Assembly (NCBI GenBank): GCA_030425185.1
Contig: JAUIAU010000003.1
Location: 62,001 to 126,000 of the forward strand
DNA length: 64,000 nt
Direction: 5' to 3'
DNA from: Alphaproteobacteria bacterium
GTDB lineage: Bacteria > Pseudomonadota > Alphaproteobacteria > Rhodobacterales > Rhodobacteraceae
Position 1 is the first letter of the stretch; each line of letters opens with the position of its first letter. Below, piece by piece: positions 29,653 through 38,828 of this stretch. The notes beneath the pieces are model-generated. The model did no database searches. It had not been told where the DNA came from and saw only the letters and a program-made list of their open reading frames with translations. A program made the translations under genes and the position numbers.

Positions 29653-30348
29653 TCAGGCAGCGCGCACGGTGCGCTGTTCGATCCGTTTCTCGTGCTCGCC
29701 CTGGATCAGGCGGTGAACGTAGATGCCGGGCAGGTGGATCGCGTCGGGCTCGAGGCTGCCGACCGGCACGATCTCTTCCACTTCCATCACGCAGACCTTC
29801 CCGCACATCGCGGCGGGCGGGTTGAAGTTGCGTGCCGTCTTGCGGAACACCGCGTTGCCGGTCTCGTCGGCCTTCCACGCCTTCACGATCGACAGGTCCG
29901 CGAAGATCCCGCGTTCGAGGATATAGGTCTGGCCGTCGAAGTCCTTGTGCTCCTTGCCCTCGGCGATGACGGTGCCGACACCGGTTTTGGTGTAGAAGCC
30001 CGGGATGCCCGCGCCCCCGGCCCGCATGCGCTCGGCCAGCGTGCCCTGCGGGTTGAACTCGAGCTCCAGCTCGCCCGACAGGTACTGGCGCATGAACTCG
30101 GCGTTCTCGCCGACATACGAGGACATCATCTTCTTGATCTGCCGGGTCTGGAGCAGCACGCCCAGCCCGAAGTCGTCGACGCCCGCGTTGTTCGAGGCCA
30201 CCGTCAGGTCCTTCACGCCCGAGTCGCGGATCGCCGCGATCAGGAGCTCGGGGATGCCGCAGAGGCCGAAGCCCCCCGCGGCGATCAGCATACCGTCGTG
30301 CAGAAGCCCGTCGAGCGCCTCGGCGGCACTGCCGTAGATCTTTTTCAT
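29653..30348 (-). CDS. scoA: 3-oxoacid CoA-transferase subunit A
   Basis: This 231-aa alpha subunit pairs with scoB. The CoA-binding region GGFGLCGIPELLIAAI, the NNAGVDDFGLGVLL segment and GGAGIPGFYTKTGVGT are characteristic. ATG 30348 (MKKIYGSA) is chosen over an in-frame upstream ATG at 30408 because GGGGA precedes it and the family begins MKKxYxSA. The operon order is scoA, 75-aa gene, scoB, GNAT. Confidence 0.94.
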   Translation of the reverse strand: MKKIYGSAAEALDGLLHDGMLIAAGGFGLCGIPELLIAAIRDSGVKDLTVASNNAGVDDFGLGVLLQTRQIKKMMSSYVGENAEFMRQYLSGELELEFNPQGTLAERMRAGGAGIPGFYTKTGVGTVIAEGKEHKDFDGQTYILERGIFADLSIVKAWKADETGNAVFRKTARNFNPPAAMCGKVCVMEVEEIVPVGSLEPDAIHLPGIYVHRLIQGEHEKRIEQRTVRAA

Positions 30349-30445
30349 GAAGTCCCCTCCGGTATGGAATGTCGCAGCGTTTGTGACGAGGGGGCAGGGG
30401 GCTGTCAACGCCGACCGCCGCAGCGCGGCGGCGCGGCGCGCCCGA

Positions 30446-33070
30446 TCACTCGGACGCGGCCCCTTTCGGCTTGGCCGCCGCCTTCTTGGCCGGGGCCTTG
30501 GTCGTCGCCTTCGACGCCGCCTTGGTCGCGCTCTTCTTCGCCGCCGGCTTCTTCGCGGCGGCTTTCTTCGGCGCGGCCTTCTTGCCGCCCTTGGCTGCCT
30601 TGGCCGCGATCAGCGGCAGCGCCTCGTCCAGCGTCACCGTCTGCGGGTCGCTCTCCTTGGGCAGGGTCGCGTTGACCTTGGCCCATTTCACGTAAGGACC
30701 ATACCGCCCCTCGAAGACCTCGACCGGCCCGCCTTCCGGGTGCTCGCCCAGCGTGCGCAGCGCCTTTGCGGCGGCGCCACGTCCGCCCCGGGCGGCCTTC
30801 TGCGCCAGCACCTCGACCGCGCGGTTCATCCCGATGGTGAAGACCTCGTCCACCTCGGGCAGGTTGGCGTACTTGCCGTTGTGCAGCACGTAGGGCCCGT
30901 AGCGCCCGATCCCGGCCTGGATCATCGCGCCGTCGTCCGGATGCGGGCCGACATCGCGCGGCAGGCTCAGCAGCATCAGCGCGCGCTCAAGATCGAGGCT
31001 GTCGATTTCCCAGCCCTTCGGCAGCGAGGCCCGCGGCGGCTTCTCGCCCTCGGCCCCCTCGCCGCGCTGGACATAGGGACCGAAACGCCCCTTGCGCAGC
31101 GTGACCGGCTCGCCGGTCGCCGGGTCATGCCCCAGCAGCTTGCCGTCCGGTCCCATCTCGTCGTCGCCCTCGCCCGGCGGGCCGAACGGACGCGTGAACC
31201 GGCACTCCGGGTAGTTCGAGCAGCCGATGAAGGCTCCGCCCGAGCGCGCGGTCTTGAGGCTCAGCCGCCCCGCGCCGCAGTTCGGGCAGAGGCGCGGATC
31301 GGTGCCGTCGCCCTTGTCGGGGAAGATGTGCGGCGCGAGCACTTCGTTGATGGTGTCCAGCACGTCGGTGATGCGCAGTTCGGCGGTATCGTCGATCGCC
31401 GCCTTGAAGTCCCGCCAGAACCGGTCGAGCACGTCGAGGTAATCCTTCGCCCCCGCGCTGACCTCGTCGAGCTGGTTCTCCAGGTCGGCGGTGAAGTCGT
31501 AGCCCACGTACTTGCGGAAGTAGTTGGTCAGGAACACCGTCACGAGGCGCCCCTTGTCCTCCGGGATCAGGCGGTTCTTGTCCTTGCGGACATAGCCCCG
31601 GTCCTGGATCGTCGTGACGATCGAGGCATAGGTCGACGGACGCCCGATCCCGAGCTCCTCCATCCGCTTGACCAGCGTCGCCTCGGTGTAGCGCGGCGGC
31701 GGCTGGGTGAAATGCTGCTCGGGCGCGACGCTTTTCTTCGCGGTGGCATCGCCCTGCATCAGCGCGGGCAGGCGCGCCTCGTCGCCGTCGCCCTCCACGT
31801 CGTCCAGACCCTCGGTATAGACCGCCATGAACCCGTCGAAGAGCACCACCTGCCCGGTGGCACGCAGGCCGACCTGCCCGTCCTCCGAGGCGATGTCGAC
31901 CGTGGTGCGCTCCAGCCGGGCGGCCTCCATCTGGCTGGCGAGCGTCCGCTTCCAGATCAGGTCGTAGAGCTTGCGCTGGTCGGCGTCAGTGACCTTCAGC
32001 GCATCGGGGGCCAGCGTCATCTCGGTCGGCCGGATGCACTCGTGTGCCTCCTGCGCGTTCTTGGCCTTGTTCTTGTAGATCCGGGGCGAGGCGGGCAGGT
32101 ATTCCTTGCCGAACCGGTCCGCGATGGCCGCGCGGGCAGCGGTCACTGCCTCCGGGGCCATGTCGATGCCGTCGGTCCGCATGTAGGTGATGTAGCCGGC
32201 CTCGTAGAGCCGTTGCGCCGCGCTCATCGTCTGGCGCGCGCCCATCCCGAACTTGCGGCTGGCCTCCTGTTGCAGCGTCGAGGTCATGAACGGGGCCGAG
32301 GGGTTCCGCGTGGCCGGCTTCGCCTCGACCGAGGTGACGGCGAGCGCGCGTTTCTCGATCGCGCTGACCGCAAGACCGGCCTGGTCCGCGGTGGCGAGAT
32401 CGAACTTGTCCAGCCGCTTGCCGCCGTAGCTGACCAGCCGCGCGGTGAAGGTCTGGCCGCGCGGGGTCTCCAGCTCGGCCGACACCGTCCAGTATTCCCG
32501 CGCCGTGAACGCCTCGATCTCGGTCTCGCGCTCCACGATCAGCCGCAGGCAGACCGACTGCACCCGCCCGGCCGACTTCGCGCCCGGCAGCTTGCGCCAC
32601 AGCACCGGCGACAGGTTGAAGCCCACCAGGTAGTCGAGCGCGCGGCGGGCGAGATACGCATGGACCAGCTCCATGTCGACCTGGCGCGGGGCCTTCATCG
32701 CCTCGGTCACGGCGGACTTGGTGATCGCGTTGAACACCACCCGGCTGACCGGCGTGTCCTTCTTCAGCGCCTTGCGCTTGGTCAGGGCTTCCTGAAGGTG
32801 CCAACTGATTGCCTCGCCCTCGCGGTCGGGGTCGGTCGCGAGAATCAGGTTGGGGTCATCCTTCAGTGCCTCGGCAATCGCGCGAACGTGCTTCTGGCTG
32901 TCGCTGGCGATCTCCCAGGTCATCTCGAAGCCGTGGTCGGGATCGACCGAGCCGTCCTTCGGGGGCAGGTCGCGGACATGGCCGTAGGACGCGAGTACCG
33001 TGTAATCCCCACCGAGATACTTGTTGATTGTCTTGGCCTTGGCGGGAGACTCGACAACGACGACGGGCAT
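30446..33070 (-). CDS. topA: DNA topoisomerase I
   Basis: TopA relaxes negative supercoils. The 874-aa protein has the TOPRIM domain (VVVVESPAKAKTINKYLGG at about 3-21 and ATDPDREGE at 78-86) and the active-site tyrosine Tyr296 in YITYMRTD. A C4 zinc-binding module (CPNCGAGRL...CSNYPECRF) lies near residue 590, followed by repeated GRFGPYVQRG/GRYGPYV units. The tail of about 50 residues is Lys/Ala-rich (KKAAPKKAAAKKPAAKK) and likely binds DNA without a fold. It is downstream of dprA, a common alphaproteobacterial order. Confidence 0.97.
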   Translation of the reverse strand: MPVVVVESPAKAKTINKYLGGDYTVLASYGHVRDLPPKDGSVDPDHGFEMTWEIASDSQKHVRAIAEALKDDPNLILATDPDREGEAISWHLQEALTKRKALKKDTPVSRVVFNAITKSAVTEAMKAPRQVDMELVHAYLARRALDYLVGFNLSPVLWRKLPGAKSAGRVQSVCLRLIVERETEIEAFTAREYWTVSAELETPRGQTFTARLVSYGGKRLDKFDLATADQAGLAVSAIEKRALAVTSVEAKPATRNPSAPFMTSTLQQEASRKFGMGARQTMSAAQRLYEAGYITYMRTDGIDMAPEAVTAARAAIADRFGKEYLPASPRIYKNKAKNAQEAHECIRPTEMTLAPDALKVTDADQRKLYDLIWKRTLASQMEAARLERTTVDIASEDGQVGLRATGQVVLFDGFMAVYTEGLDDVEGDGDEARLPALMQGDATAKKSVAPEQHFTQPPPRYTEATLVKRMEELGIGRPSTYASIVTTIQDRGYVRKDKNRLIPEDKGRLVTVFLTNYFRKYVGYDFTADLENQLDEVSAGAKDYLDVLDRFWRDFKAAIDDTAELRITDVLDTINEVLAPHIFPDKGDGTDPRLCPNCGAGRLSLKTARSGGAFIGCSNYPECRFTRPFGPPGEGDDEMGPDGKLLGHDPATGEPVTLRKGRFGPYVQRGEGAEGEKPPRASLPKGWEIDSLDLERALMLLSLPRDVGPHPDDGAMIQAGIGRYGPYVLHNGKYANLPEVDEVFTIGMNRAVEVLAQKAARGGRGAAAKALRTLGEHPEGGPVEVFEGRYGPYVKWAKVNATLPKESDPQTVTLDEALPLIAAKAAKGGKKAAPKKAAAKKPAAKKSATKAASKATTKAPAKKAAAKPKGAASE

Positions 33071-33124
33071 GGGAATCCTTGGTTGCGACGCGATTTGGGC
33101 GAATGGGTCGCACCATGGGTAGCG

Positions 33125-33141
33125 TTGTCGGACAATGTCAA
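33125..33141 (-). promoter_or_regulatory. Candidate topA promoter element with overlapping palindrome
   Basis: On the minus strand TTGACA (33141-33136) runs straight into TTGTCCGACAA (33135-33125), an 11-bp perfect palindrome. The site is about 60 bp upstream of the topA ATG. The -10 box is weak (TACCCA or CCATGG by spacing). The palindrome may be an operator, which would fit supercoiling or stress control of topA, but that is speculation. Confidence 0.3.
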
Positions 33142-33198
33142 TGCCGCCCCGGCAGGGCGTGGGCCAGGGCGCGTCGCGGCTGCGAGGTCCGGCTCGGG

Positions 33199-34326
33199 TC
33201 AGGCGACGCGGCTCAGAAGACCGCCCGGCTGGCGCGCGATCACGCCCGCCAGTTCCAGCTCGGTAAGGTGCGGCGCGAGGTCGCCGGGCGGCATCGCGAG
33301 GTCGCGGTGCAGGGCGTCCTCGGGGGCCGGGCTGACCGACAGCCGGTCGAGGATTCGTGCCTGAACGGCGTCGCGGTCCGCAGGCGGCGGGGCGGCCTCG
33401 GTCAGGGGGGCTGGGTCACGGAGGGCGTCGGCAGGCGCATCCCCGGCCTTGGCAGGCACCGCCCCGAGCGCCTCCAGCACATCTTCCGGACCGCGCACCA
33501 GCGTCGCCCCGTCCCGCAGCAGGTCGAGGCACCCGCCGCCGCGCGGATCGAACGGATGGGCCGGCACCGCCATCACCTCGCGTCCTTGGTCGAGCGCGTC
33601 GCGCGCGGTGATCAGGCTGCCCGAGCCGCGCGCCGCCTCGACCACCACCACGGCCCGGGAGAGGCCCGAGATCAGCCGGTTCCGGCGCGGGAAGTGCCGC
33701 GCGGCGGGCGCGAGGCCGAAAGGCTGTTCCGAGACCAGCAGCCCCTCGGCCCGGATGCGCTGCGCCAGCGCAAGGTTCTCGGGCGGGTAGGGGCAGTCGA
33801 GCCCGCCTGCCAGAACAGCGATCGTGCCGGTCGGCAGGGCGGCCTCGTGGGCGGCGGCGTCGATCCCGCGCGCCAGGCCCGAGATCACCACCAGCCCGGA
33901 TTTGCCCAGCCCGGTGCCCAGCCGGCGCGCCGTCCGCAGCCCCAGCGCCGAGGCATTGCGCGCGCCGACCAGCGCGACCGCCGGTTTCCGTGCCAGGTCG
34001 GGCTGGCCCAGCAACCACAGCAGGGGCGGCGCGTCGGCGATGCCGCTCAGGGCAGCGGGATAGCTGCGCGACCCGAGCGCCACCAGCCGCGCCCCGAGTC
34101 GCACACCGGTCTCGTACTCCTGCGCGACACGGTCGGCCGGGCAGGGCGCGTAGTCGTCCACGCCGGCCTCGGCCGCGATCTTTGGCAGCGCCTCCAGTGC
34201 CGCGGCGGCACTGCCATGCGCGATCAGCAGCCGTCGGAAGGTGGCCGGGCCGACCCGGCGCGACCGGATCAGGCGGAGCCAGTCGAGCGCCTCGGCCTCG
34301 GAAGCGGGCGGGGTCAGGTCAGCCAT
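33199..34326 (-). CDS. dprA: DNA processing protein DprA
   Basis: DprA loads RecA on incoming single-stranded DNA during transformation or gene-transfer-agent uptake. The 375-aa product has an N-terminal SAM-like region and the Rossmann-type core (GSRSYPAALSGIADAPP, VALVGARNASALGLRTARRL, VISGLARGIDAAAHEAAL). A C-terminal winged helix follows (LHRDLAMPPGDLAPHLTELE). Length is normal for alphaproteobacteria. It sits between tldD and topA. A CtrA-like box lies about 140-155 bp upstream of the start. Confidence 0.95.
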   Translation of the reverse strand: MADLTPPASEAEALDWLRLIRSRRVGPATFRRLLIAHGSAAAALEALPKIAAEAGVDDYAPCPADRVAQEYETGVRLGARLVALGSRSYPAALSGIADAPPLLWLLGQPDLARKPAVALVGARNASALGLRTARRLGTGLGKSGLVVISGLARGIDAAAHEAALPTGTIAVLAGGLDCPYPPENLALAQRIRAEGLLVSEQPFGLAPAARHFPRRNRLISGLSRAVVVVEAARGSGSLITARDALDQGREVMAVPAHPFDPRGGGCLDLLRDGATLVRGPEDVLEALGAVPAKAGDAPADALRDPAPLTEAAPPPADRDAVQARILDRLSVSPAPEDALHRDLAMPPGDLAPHLTELELAGVIARQPGGLLSRVA

Positions 34327-34467
34327 GCGCGGTCCTCCGGCGGAATGGACCAGGCGGGCGGACCGTAGCCTCGATGTCTGAGGTGGTGCGAGGGTGGGTG
34401 GGGATCGACACGGAAGCCTGTGGTCGTCCCGCCCGCCTGATCTGGACCCACACTTGGCCCGGCAGGG

Positions 34468-34482
34468 TTAACGGCAGGTAAA
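34468..34482. promoter_or_regulatory. CtrA-like binding site upstream of dprA
   Basis: TTAA-N7-TAAA (TTAACGGCAGGTAAA) differs from the CtrA consensus TTAA-N7-TTAA at one base. It lies in the 200-bp gap between the tldD stop and the dprA start. Control of dprA by CtrA is reported for Rhodobacter capsulatus, so the site is plausible in context. Confidence 0.45.
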
Positions 34483-34526
34483 CCGAAACGGGAAAATCCG
34501 TGTCGAATGCAGCCGGAGCCTGTGCC

Positions 34527-35948
34527 TCAGGCCGCCGATCCCCCGACGGTCAGCCCGCCGATCAGCAGCGTCGGCTGCCCCACGCCCACCGGCACCCACT
34601 GACCGTTCTTTCCGCAGGTGCCCATGCCGGGATCGAGCGCCATGTCGTTGCCGACCGCGCGGATCTTCTTCATCGCGGCCGGACCGTCGCCGATCAGCGT
34701 CGCGCCCTTCACGGGCGCGCCGATCTTCCCGTTCTGCACGCGGTACGCCTCGGTGCAGGAGAAGACGAACTTGCCGTTGGTGATGTCGACCTGCCCGCCG
34801 CCGAAGCCGACGGCCCAGATGCCGTCCTTCACCTCGGCGAGGATCTCGTCGCGCGTCGCGGTGCCCCCTAGCATGTAGGTGTTGGTCATCCGCGGCATCG
34901 GCAGGTGTGCGTGGCTCTCGCGCCGCCCGTTGCCGGTCGCGGGCACGCCCATCAGCCGGGCGTTCTGGCGGTCCTGCATGTAGCCGACCAGCACCCCGTC
35001 CTCGATCAGCACCGTCTTTTCCGAGGGCGTGCCTTCGTCATCCACGGTGATCGAGCCGCGCCGGTCGGGAATCGTGCCGTCATCCAGCACCGTCACCCCC
35101 TTGGCCGCGACCTGCTGGCCGATCAGCCCGGCGAAGGCACTGGTGCCCTTGCGGTTGAAGTCGCCCTCCAGCCCGTGGCCCACCGCCTCGTGCAGCAGGA
35201 TGCCCGGCCAGCCCGAGCCGAGCGCGACGTCGATCTGCCCGGCCGGGGCCGCCACCGCGTCGAGGTTGACCAGCGCGATCCGCAGCGCCTCGCGGGCCAC
35301 GTCCTCCCAGTGTGCGCGGGGCAGCAGGCTTGCCAGCCCGAAGCGCCCGCCGCTCCCGGCGCTGCCGGATTCCCGGCGACCGTTCTGCTCGACGATGACC
35401 GAGACGTTCAGCCGCGTCATGGGCCGCACGTCGCGCACGAGCCCGCCTTCCGGGCGCAGGATCTCGACCTCCTGGATCGAGGCCGCCATCGACGCCGTGA
35501 CCTGCACCACCCGGGGGTCGAGGGCGCGGGCAAAGGCATCGATCTCGCGCAGCGTGTCGACCTTCACCCCGAACGCCGCGTCGGTCATCGGGTCGGCATC
35601 CGTGTAGAGCCGCACGTTCGTCGCGCGCGGCGGATCGGCCATCACGCCGCCGCCGTCGCCCACCGCCAGCCGCGCCGTCGCGGCGGCCCGGCGCAGCGCG
35701 GCCTCGCTGATCTCGGTGGAATGGGCATAGCCCACGGTTTCGCCGCGCACGGCCCGCAGCCCAAAGCCCTCCGCCGCGTCGTAGCTGGCGTTGCGGATGC
35801 GCCCGTCGTCGAGCACCAGCGATTCGGATCGCCGCCGCTCCAGGAACAGTTCGCCGTCGTCCGCCCCTGCCAGCGCGTCGCGCAGCACCCCGAGCGCTGC
35901 GGCCTCGTCCAGGGCGGTCTCGAAGGGGCGAAAGGCAGCATCAGGCAT
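34527..35948 (-). CDS. tldD: Metalloprotease TldD
   Basis: TldD (PmbA/TldD family, M103) partners with TldE to mature peptides such as microcins or to degrade unfolded peptides. The 473-aa protein has the zinc motif HEAVGH at 253-258 in GILLHEAVGHGLEGDFNRKGTSAF, plus the C-terminal NxxMxLGGTATRDE-like MTNTYMLGGTATRDEIL. No tldE is seen in the window. It is transcribed away from the oxidase cluster, and its start lies 13 bp from an FNR-like box. Confidence 0.95.
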   Translation of the reverse strand: MPDAAFRPFETALDEAAALGVLRDALAGADDGELFLERRRSESLVLDDGRIRNASYDAAEGFGLRAVRGETVGYAHSTEISEAALRRAAATARLAVGDGGGVMADPPRATNVRLYTDADPMTDAAFGVKVDTLREIDAFARALDPRVVQVTASMAASIQEVEILRPEGGLVRDVRPMTRLNVSVIVEQNGRRESGSAGSGGRFGLASLLPRAHWEDVAREALRIALVNLDAVAAPAGQIDVALGSGWPGILLHEAVGHGLEGDFNRKGTSAFAGLIGQQVAAKGVTVLDDGTIPDRRGSITVDDEGTPSEKTVLIEDGVLVGYMQDRQNARLMGVPATGNGRRESHAHLPMPRMTNTYMLGGTATRDEILAEVKDGIWAVGFGGGQVDITNGKFVFSCTEAYRVQNGKIGAPVKGATLIGDGPAAMKKIRAVGNDMALDPGMGTCGKNGQWVPVGVGQPTLLIGGLTVGGSAA

Positions 35949-35960
35949 GAGGGCTCGTCC

Positions 35961-35974
35961 TTGATATGGGTCAA
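35961..35974. promoter_or_regulatory. FNR/FnrL-like box between tldD and ctaC
   Basis: TTGATATGGGTCAA fits the TTGAT-N4-RTCAA pattern of FNR-type regulators. It is 13 bp from the tldD start and 142 bp from the ctaC start. A TAATAT at 36019-36024 could be the ctaC -10 box, which would put the centre of the site near -63, a class I activator position. Confidence 0.5.
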
Positions 35975-36115
35975 ATCGCGACGGAAGACCGCAGCCGATC
36001 TTCTTGTCTCCTGCAACCTAATATGGAAAGGACACGGCAGGACACAACGGCACGTCGGCCCTGCGGGTTCCGGCGGCATCGGCGGCTCAGGTCGCCTTTC
36101 GGACAGGACAGGACA

Positions 36116-36979
36116 ATGGCTTTGACGAACCGGTTTGCCGGGGCTCTTGCCTCGATCAGCGCGATGATGATGGCCGGGGTCGCCTCGGCGCAGGCGATCG
36201 GAGACCTCGAGATCGTCGGTGCGCCGCATGCGGGCGGCATCGGGTTCCAGCCCGCCGCGACCGAGCTGGCGCGCGATCTTCAGCGGCTTGACGGCATGAT
36301 CCTCGTGATCATCACCGCGATCACCATCTTCGTGACGGCGCTGATCCTCTGGTGCGTCGTTCGCTACAACGCCCGGGTCAACAAGACCCCGGCGCGCTTC
36401 ACCCACAACTCGCCGATCGAGGTCACCTGGACTGTCGTCCCGATCCTGATCCTCGTCTTCATCGGCGCGTTCTCGCTGCCGGTGCTGTTCAAGCAGCAGG
36501 AGATCCCGGAAGGCGACATCGTGATCAAGGCCACCGGCTACCAGTGGTACTGGGGCTACGAATACCCGGCGGAAGAGCTCGCTTTCGAAGCCTTCAAGCT
36601 GGAGCGTGACCAGCTCGAGGAGTACGGCTACGCGCAGGAGGACTACCTGCTCGCGACCGACATGGCGATGGTGGTCCCGGTCAACAAGACCATCGTGGTG
36701 CAGGTCACCGCGGCAGACGTGATCCACTCGTGGACCATCCCGGCCTTCGGCGTGAAGCAGGACGGCGTGCCCGGCCGCCTCGCCGAACTGTGGTTCAAGC
36801 CCGAGCGCGAAGGCGTCTACTTCGGCCAGTGCTCGGAACTCTGCGGCAAGGACCACGCCTACATGCCGATCACCGTGAAGGTCGTCTCGCAGGAGGCCTA
36901 CGACGCGTGGGTTGCCGAGACCAAGGAACTGTTCGCCGGCGTCGCGCAGCCGCAGACCCTGCAGGTCGCCTCGAACTGA
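36116..36979 (+). CDS. ctaC: Cytochrome c oxidase subunit II
   Basis: This is the CuA-bearing subunit of an aa3-type oxidase that accepts electrons from cytochrome c. The 287-aa precursor has a signal peptide (ending ASAQA), two membrane helices (about 60-82 and 103-124) and a cupredoxin domain. The CuA ligands are His204 (DVIHSW), Cys239, Glu241, Cys243, His247 and Met250 in [12 protein letters not shown]. The aromatic patch [11 protein letters not shown] is intact. Subunit I is not in the window, as is usual for this cluster. Repeated AGGACA precedes the ATG. Confidence 0.97.
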   Translation: MALTNRFAGALASISAMMMAGVASAQAIGDLEIVGAPHAGGIGFQPAATELARDLQRLDGMILVIITAITIFVTALILWCVVRYNARVNKTPARFTHNSPIEVTWTVVPILILVFIGAFSLPVLFKQQEIPEGDIVIKATGYQWYWGYEYPAEELAFEAFKLERDQLEEYGYAQEDYLLATDMAMVVPVNKTIVVQVTAADVIHSWTIPAFGVKQDGVPGRLAELWFKPEREGVYFGQCSELCGKDHAYMPITVKVVSQEAYDAWVAETKELFAGVAQPQTLQVASN

Positions 36980-36994
36980 TCCCGACGACACCCG

Positions 36995-37019
36995 GCCGGG
37001 CGCCCGTGCTGCGCCCGGC
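36995..37019 (+). terminator. Hairpin between ctaC and ctaB
   Basis: GCCGGGCGC and GCGCCCGGC form a perfect 9-bp stem with a CCGTGCT loop, 15 bp after ctaC. There is no T-run, so it may act as a partial terminator or mRNA stabiliser that raises ctaC output over the assembly genes. Confidence 0.4.
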
Positions 37020-37052
37020 TTCCGTGCAACCCGGCCCCACCGGAGAGACACC

Positions 37053-38009
37053 ATGAGCGACGCCAGCTTCGACGCCCGCCCGCTGACAGGACCCGGCGAT
37101 GCCGAGTTCGGGGACTATGTCGCGCTGCTGAAGCCGCGCGTGATGTCGCTGGTCGTCTTCACCGCGCTCGTTGGCCTGCTGGTCGCGCCGGTGTCGCTGC
37201 ACCCGATGGAAGGCTTTGCCGCGATCCTGTTCATCGCGATCGGGGCAGGGGCCTCGGGCGCGCTGAACATGTGGTGGGATGCCGACATCGACCGGGTAAT
37301 GCGCCGCACCGCGAAGCGCCCGATCCCCGCCGGCAAGGTGACCCCGGACGAGGCGCTGGCGATCGGTCTCGCGCTGTCGGGCATGTCGGTCGTGATGCTG
37401 GGCCTCGCGACGAACTGGATCGCCGCCGCGCTGCTGGCGTTCACGATCTTCTTCTACGCCGTCGTCTACACGATGTGGCTCAAGCGCTGGACGCCGCAGA
37501 ACATCGTCATCGGCGGGGCCGCCGGGGCCTTCCCTCCGATGATCGGCTGGGTGGCTGCGACCGGCAGCGTGTCGGTCGAGGCCCTGCTGATGTTTGGCCT
37601 GATCTTCATGTGGACGCCGCCGCATTTCTGGGCGCTCGCGCTGTTCATGAAGTCCGACTATCATGAGGCGAAGGTGCCCATGCTGACCGTGACCCACGGC
37701 CGCAAGGTGACCCGGGCGCATATCCTCGCCTACACCGTCCTGCTGGTGCCGGTGGCGCTGGGCCTCGCCCTGACGCCGGTTGCCGGTCCGGCCTACCTGG
37801 CGACGGCCGTCGTCCTGAACGCGATCTTCCTGAAGGGCGCGGTCGACATCTGGCGCCGGACCGAGGCGCAGGCCGAGGCCGACAACTACGCCACCGAGAA
37901 GCGCGTCTTCCGTTTCTCGCTGCTCTACCTCTTCCTGCACTTCGGTGTGCTGCTGCTCGAAGGGCTTGCGTTCCGCTTCGGGCTCTGGGCCCCGCTGGGA
38001 GGCTTCTGA
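37053..38009 (+). CDS. ctaB: Protoheme IX farnesyltransferase CtaB
   Basis: CtaB (CyoE/Cox10) adds a farnesyl group to heme B, giving heme O for the oxidase. The 318-aa membrane enzyme of the UbiA family has the prenyl-binding motif NMWWDADIDRVMRRT and a second acidic motif region near KSDYHEAKVPM. About nine helices are expected. GGAGAG precedes ATG 37053. It is in the usual place between the subunit II and coxF/ctaG genes. Confidence 0.96.
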   Translation: MSDASFDARPLTGPGDAEFGDYVALLKPRVMSLVVFTALVGLLVAPVSLHPMEGFAAILFIAIGAGASGALNMWWDADIDRVMRRTAKRPIPAGKVTPDEALAIGLALSGMSVVMLGLATNWIAAALLAFTIFFYAVVYTMWLKRWTPQNIVIGGAAGAFPPMIGWVAATGSVSVEALLMFGLIFMWTPPHFWALALFMKSDYHEAKVPMLTVTHGRKVTRAHILAYTVLLVPVALGLALTPVAGPAYLATAVVLNAIFLKGAVDIWRRTEAQAEADNYATEKRVFRFSLLYLFLHFGVLLLEGLAFRFGLWAPLGGF

Positions 38010-38011
38010 TC

Positions 38012-38203
38012 ATGGCCTTCGGCAAGACCCACGACCTGCACACCCGCCGCGCCGGCCGCAACATCGGCGTCGGCCTCAGCCTGATCGCGTTCATCGCGGT
38101 GATCTTCGGGCTGACCGTTGCCAAGATCAACACGTCTGGCCCGATCCAGGGCTACGACCACGCGCCCCGACCCGAACTTGCAGACCGTGTCAGGGAGAAC
38201 TGA
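38012..38203 (+). CDS. coxF: CoxF small membrane protein of the oxidase cluster
   Basis: The 63-aa protein has one membrane helix (GVGLSLIAFIAVIFGLTVAKI). It starts 2 bp after ctaB and ends 4 bp before ctaG. Small single-span proteins at this place are called CoxF in Rhodobacter and Paracoccus clusters. The exact role is uncertain; association with heme or copper assembly is assumed from synteny. Confidence 0.82.
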   Translation: MAFGKTHDLHTRRAGRNIGVGLSLIAFIAVIFGLTVAKINTSGPIQGYDHAPRPELADRVREN

Positions 38204-38207
38204 ACGC

Positions 38208-38807
38208 ATGGCCGACACCAAAGACCGCCAGATGGACCCCAAGCTCGTGACCGCCGGCAAGCTCGTGGGCATCGTGCTCACGATGGGCGCGCTCGCCTGG
38301 GCCTCGGTGCCGTTCTACAACTGGTTCTGCCGGGTGACCGGCTACGGCGGCACCACCGCCGTCAGCGACGGGACCACGAAGGAAATCCTCGACCGGACGA
38401 TCCTCGTGCGCTTCGATGCCAACACCGAGCGCGGGATGCCCTGGACCTTCAAGCCGGTGGACCGCGAGATGACCGTCCGCATCGGCGAGACCGGCCTCGC
38501 GTTCTACGAGGCGACCAACCCGACCGACCGCGTCGTGGCCGGATCGGCGGCCTACAACGTCGCGCCCTACACGGCGGGCGGCTACTTCACCAAGATCGAC
38601 TGCTTCTGCTTCACCGAACAGGTGCTGCAGCCCGGCGAGTCGGTGCTGATGCCGGTGACCTTCTACGTCGATCCCGAGATCGTCGAGGACGAGGACGCCA
38701 AGCACCTGAACCACATCACGCTCTCGTACACGTTCTACGAGATCGACGTTCCCGAACGGCAGGCGGCTCTCTCGACCGACGCTCCGCCCGCAACTTCCAG
38801 CAACTGA
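38208..38807 (+). CDS. ctaG: Cytochrome c oxidase assembly protein CtaG (Cox11 family)
   Basis: CtaG delivers copper to the CuB site of subunit I. The 199-aa protein has one N-terminal membrane helix, Cys41 in YNWFCRVTGYGG, and the copper-binding CFCF motif (Cys132 and Cys134) in KIDCFCFTEQVL. ATG 38208 follows AGGGAGA. Length and motifs are typical. Confidence 0.97.
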   Translation: MADTKDRQMDPKLVTAGKLVGIVLTMGALAWASVPFYNWFCRVTGYGGTTAVSDGTTKEILDRTILVRFDANTERGMPWTFKPVDREMTVRIGETGLAFYEATNPTDRVVAGSAAYNVAPYTAGGYFTKIDCFCFTEQVLQPGESVLMPVTFYVDPEIVEDEDAKHLNHITLSYTFYEIDVPERQAALSTDAPPATSSN

Positions 38808-38828
38808 CGATCGCCGAGGACCCTGCGC

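Noticed and set aside
30347-33364. A 1005-codon plus-strand frame opposite topA
   Set aside because: topA motifs are complete on the other strand, and this frame shows no recognisable domain.
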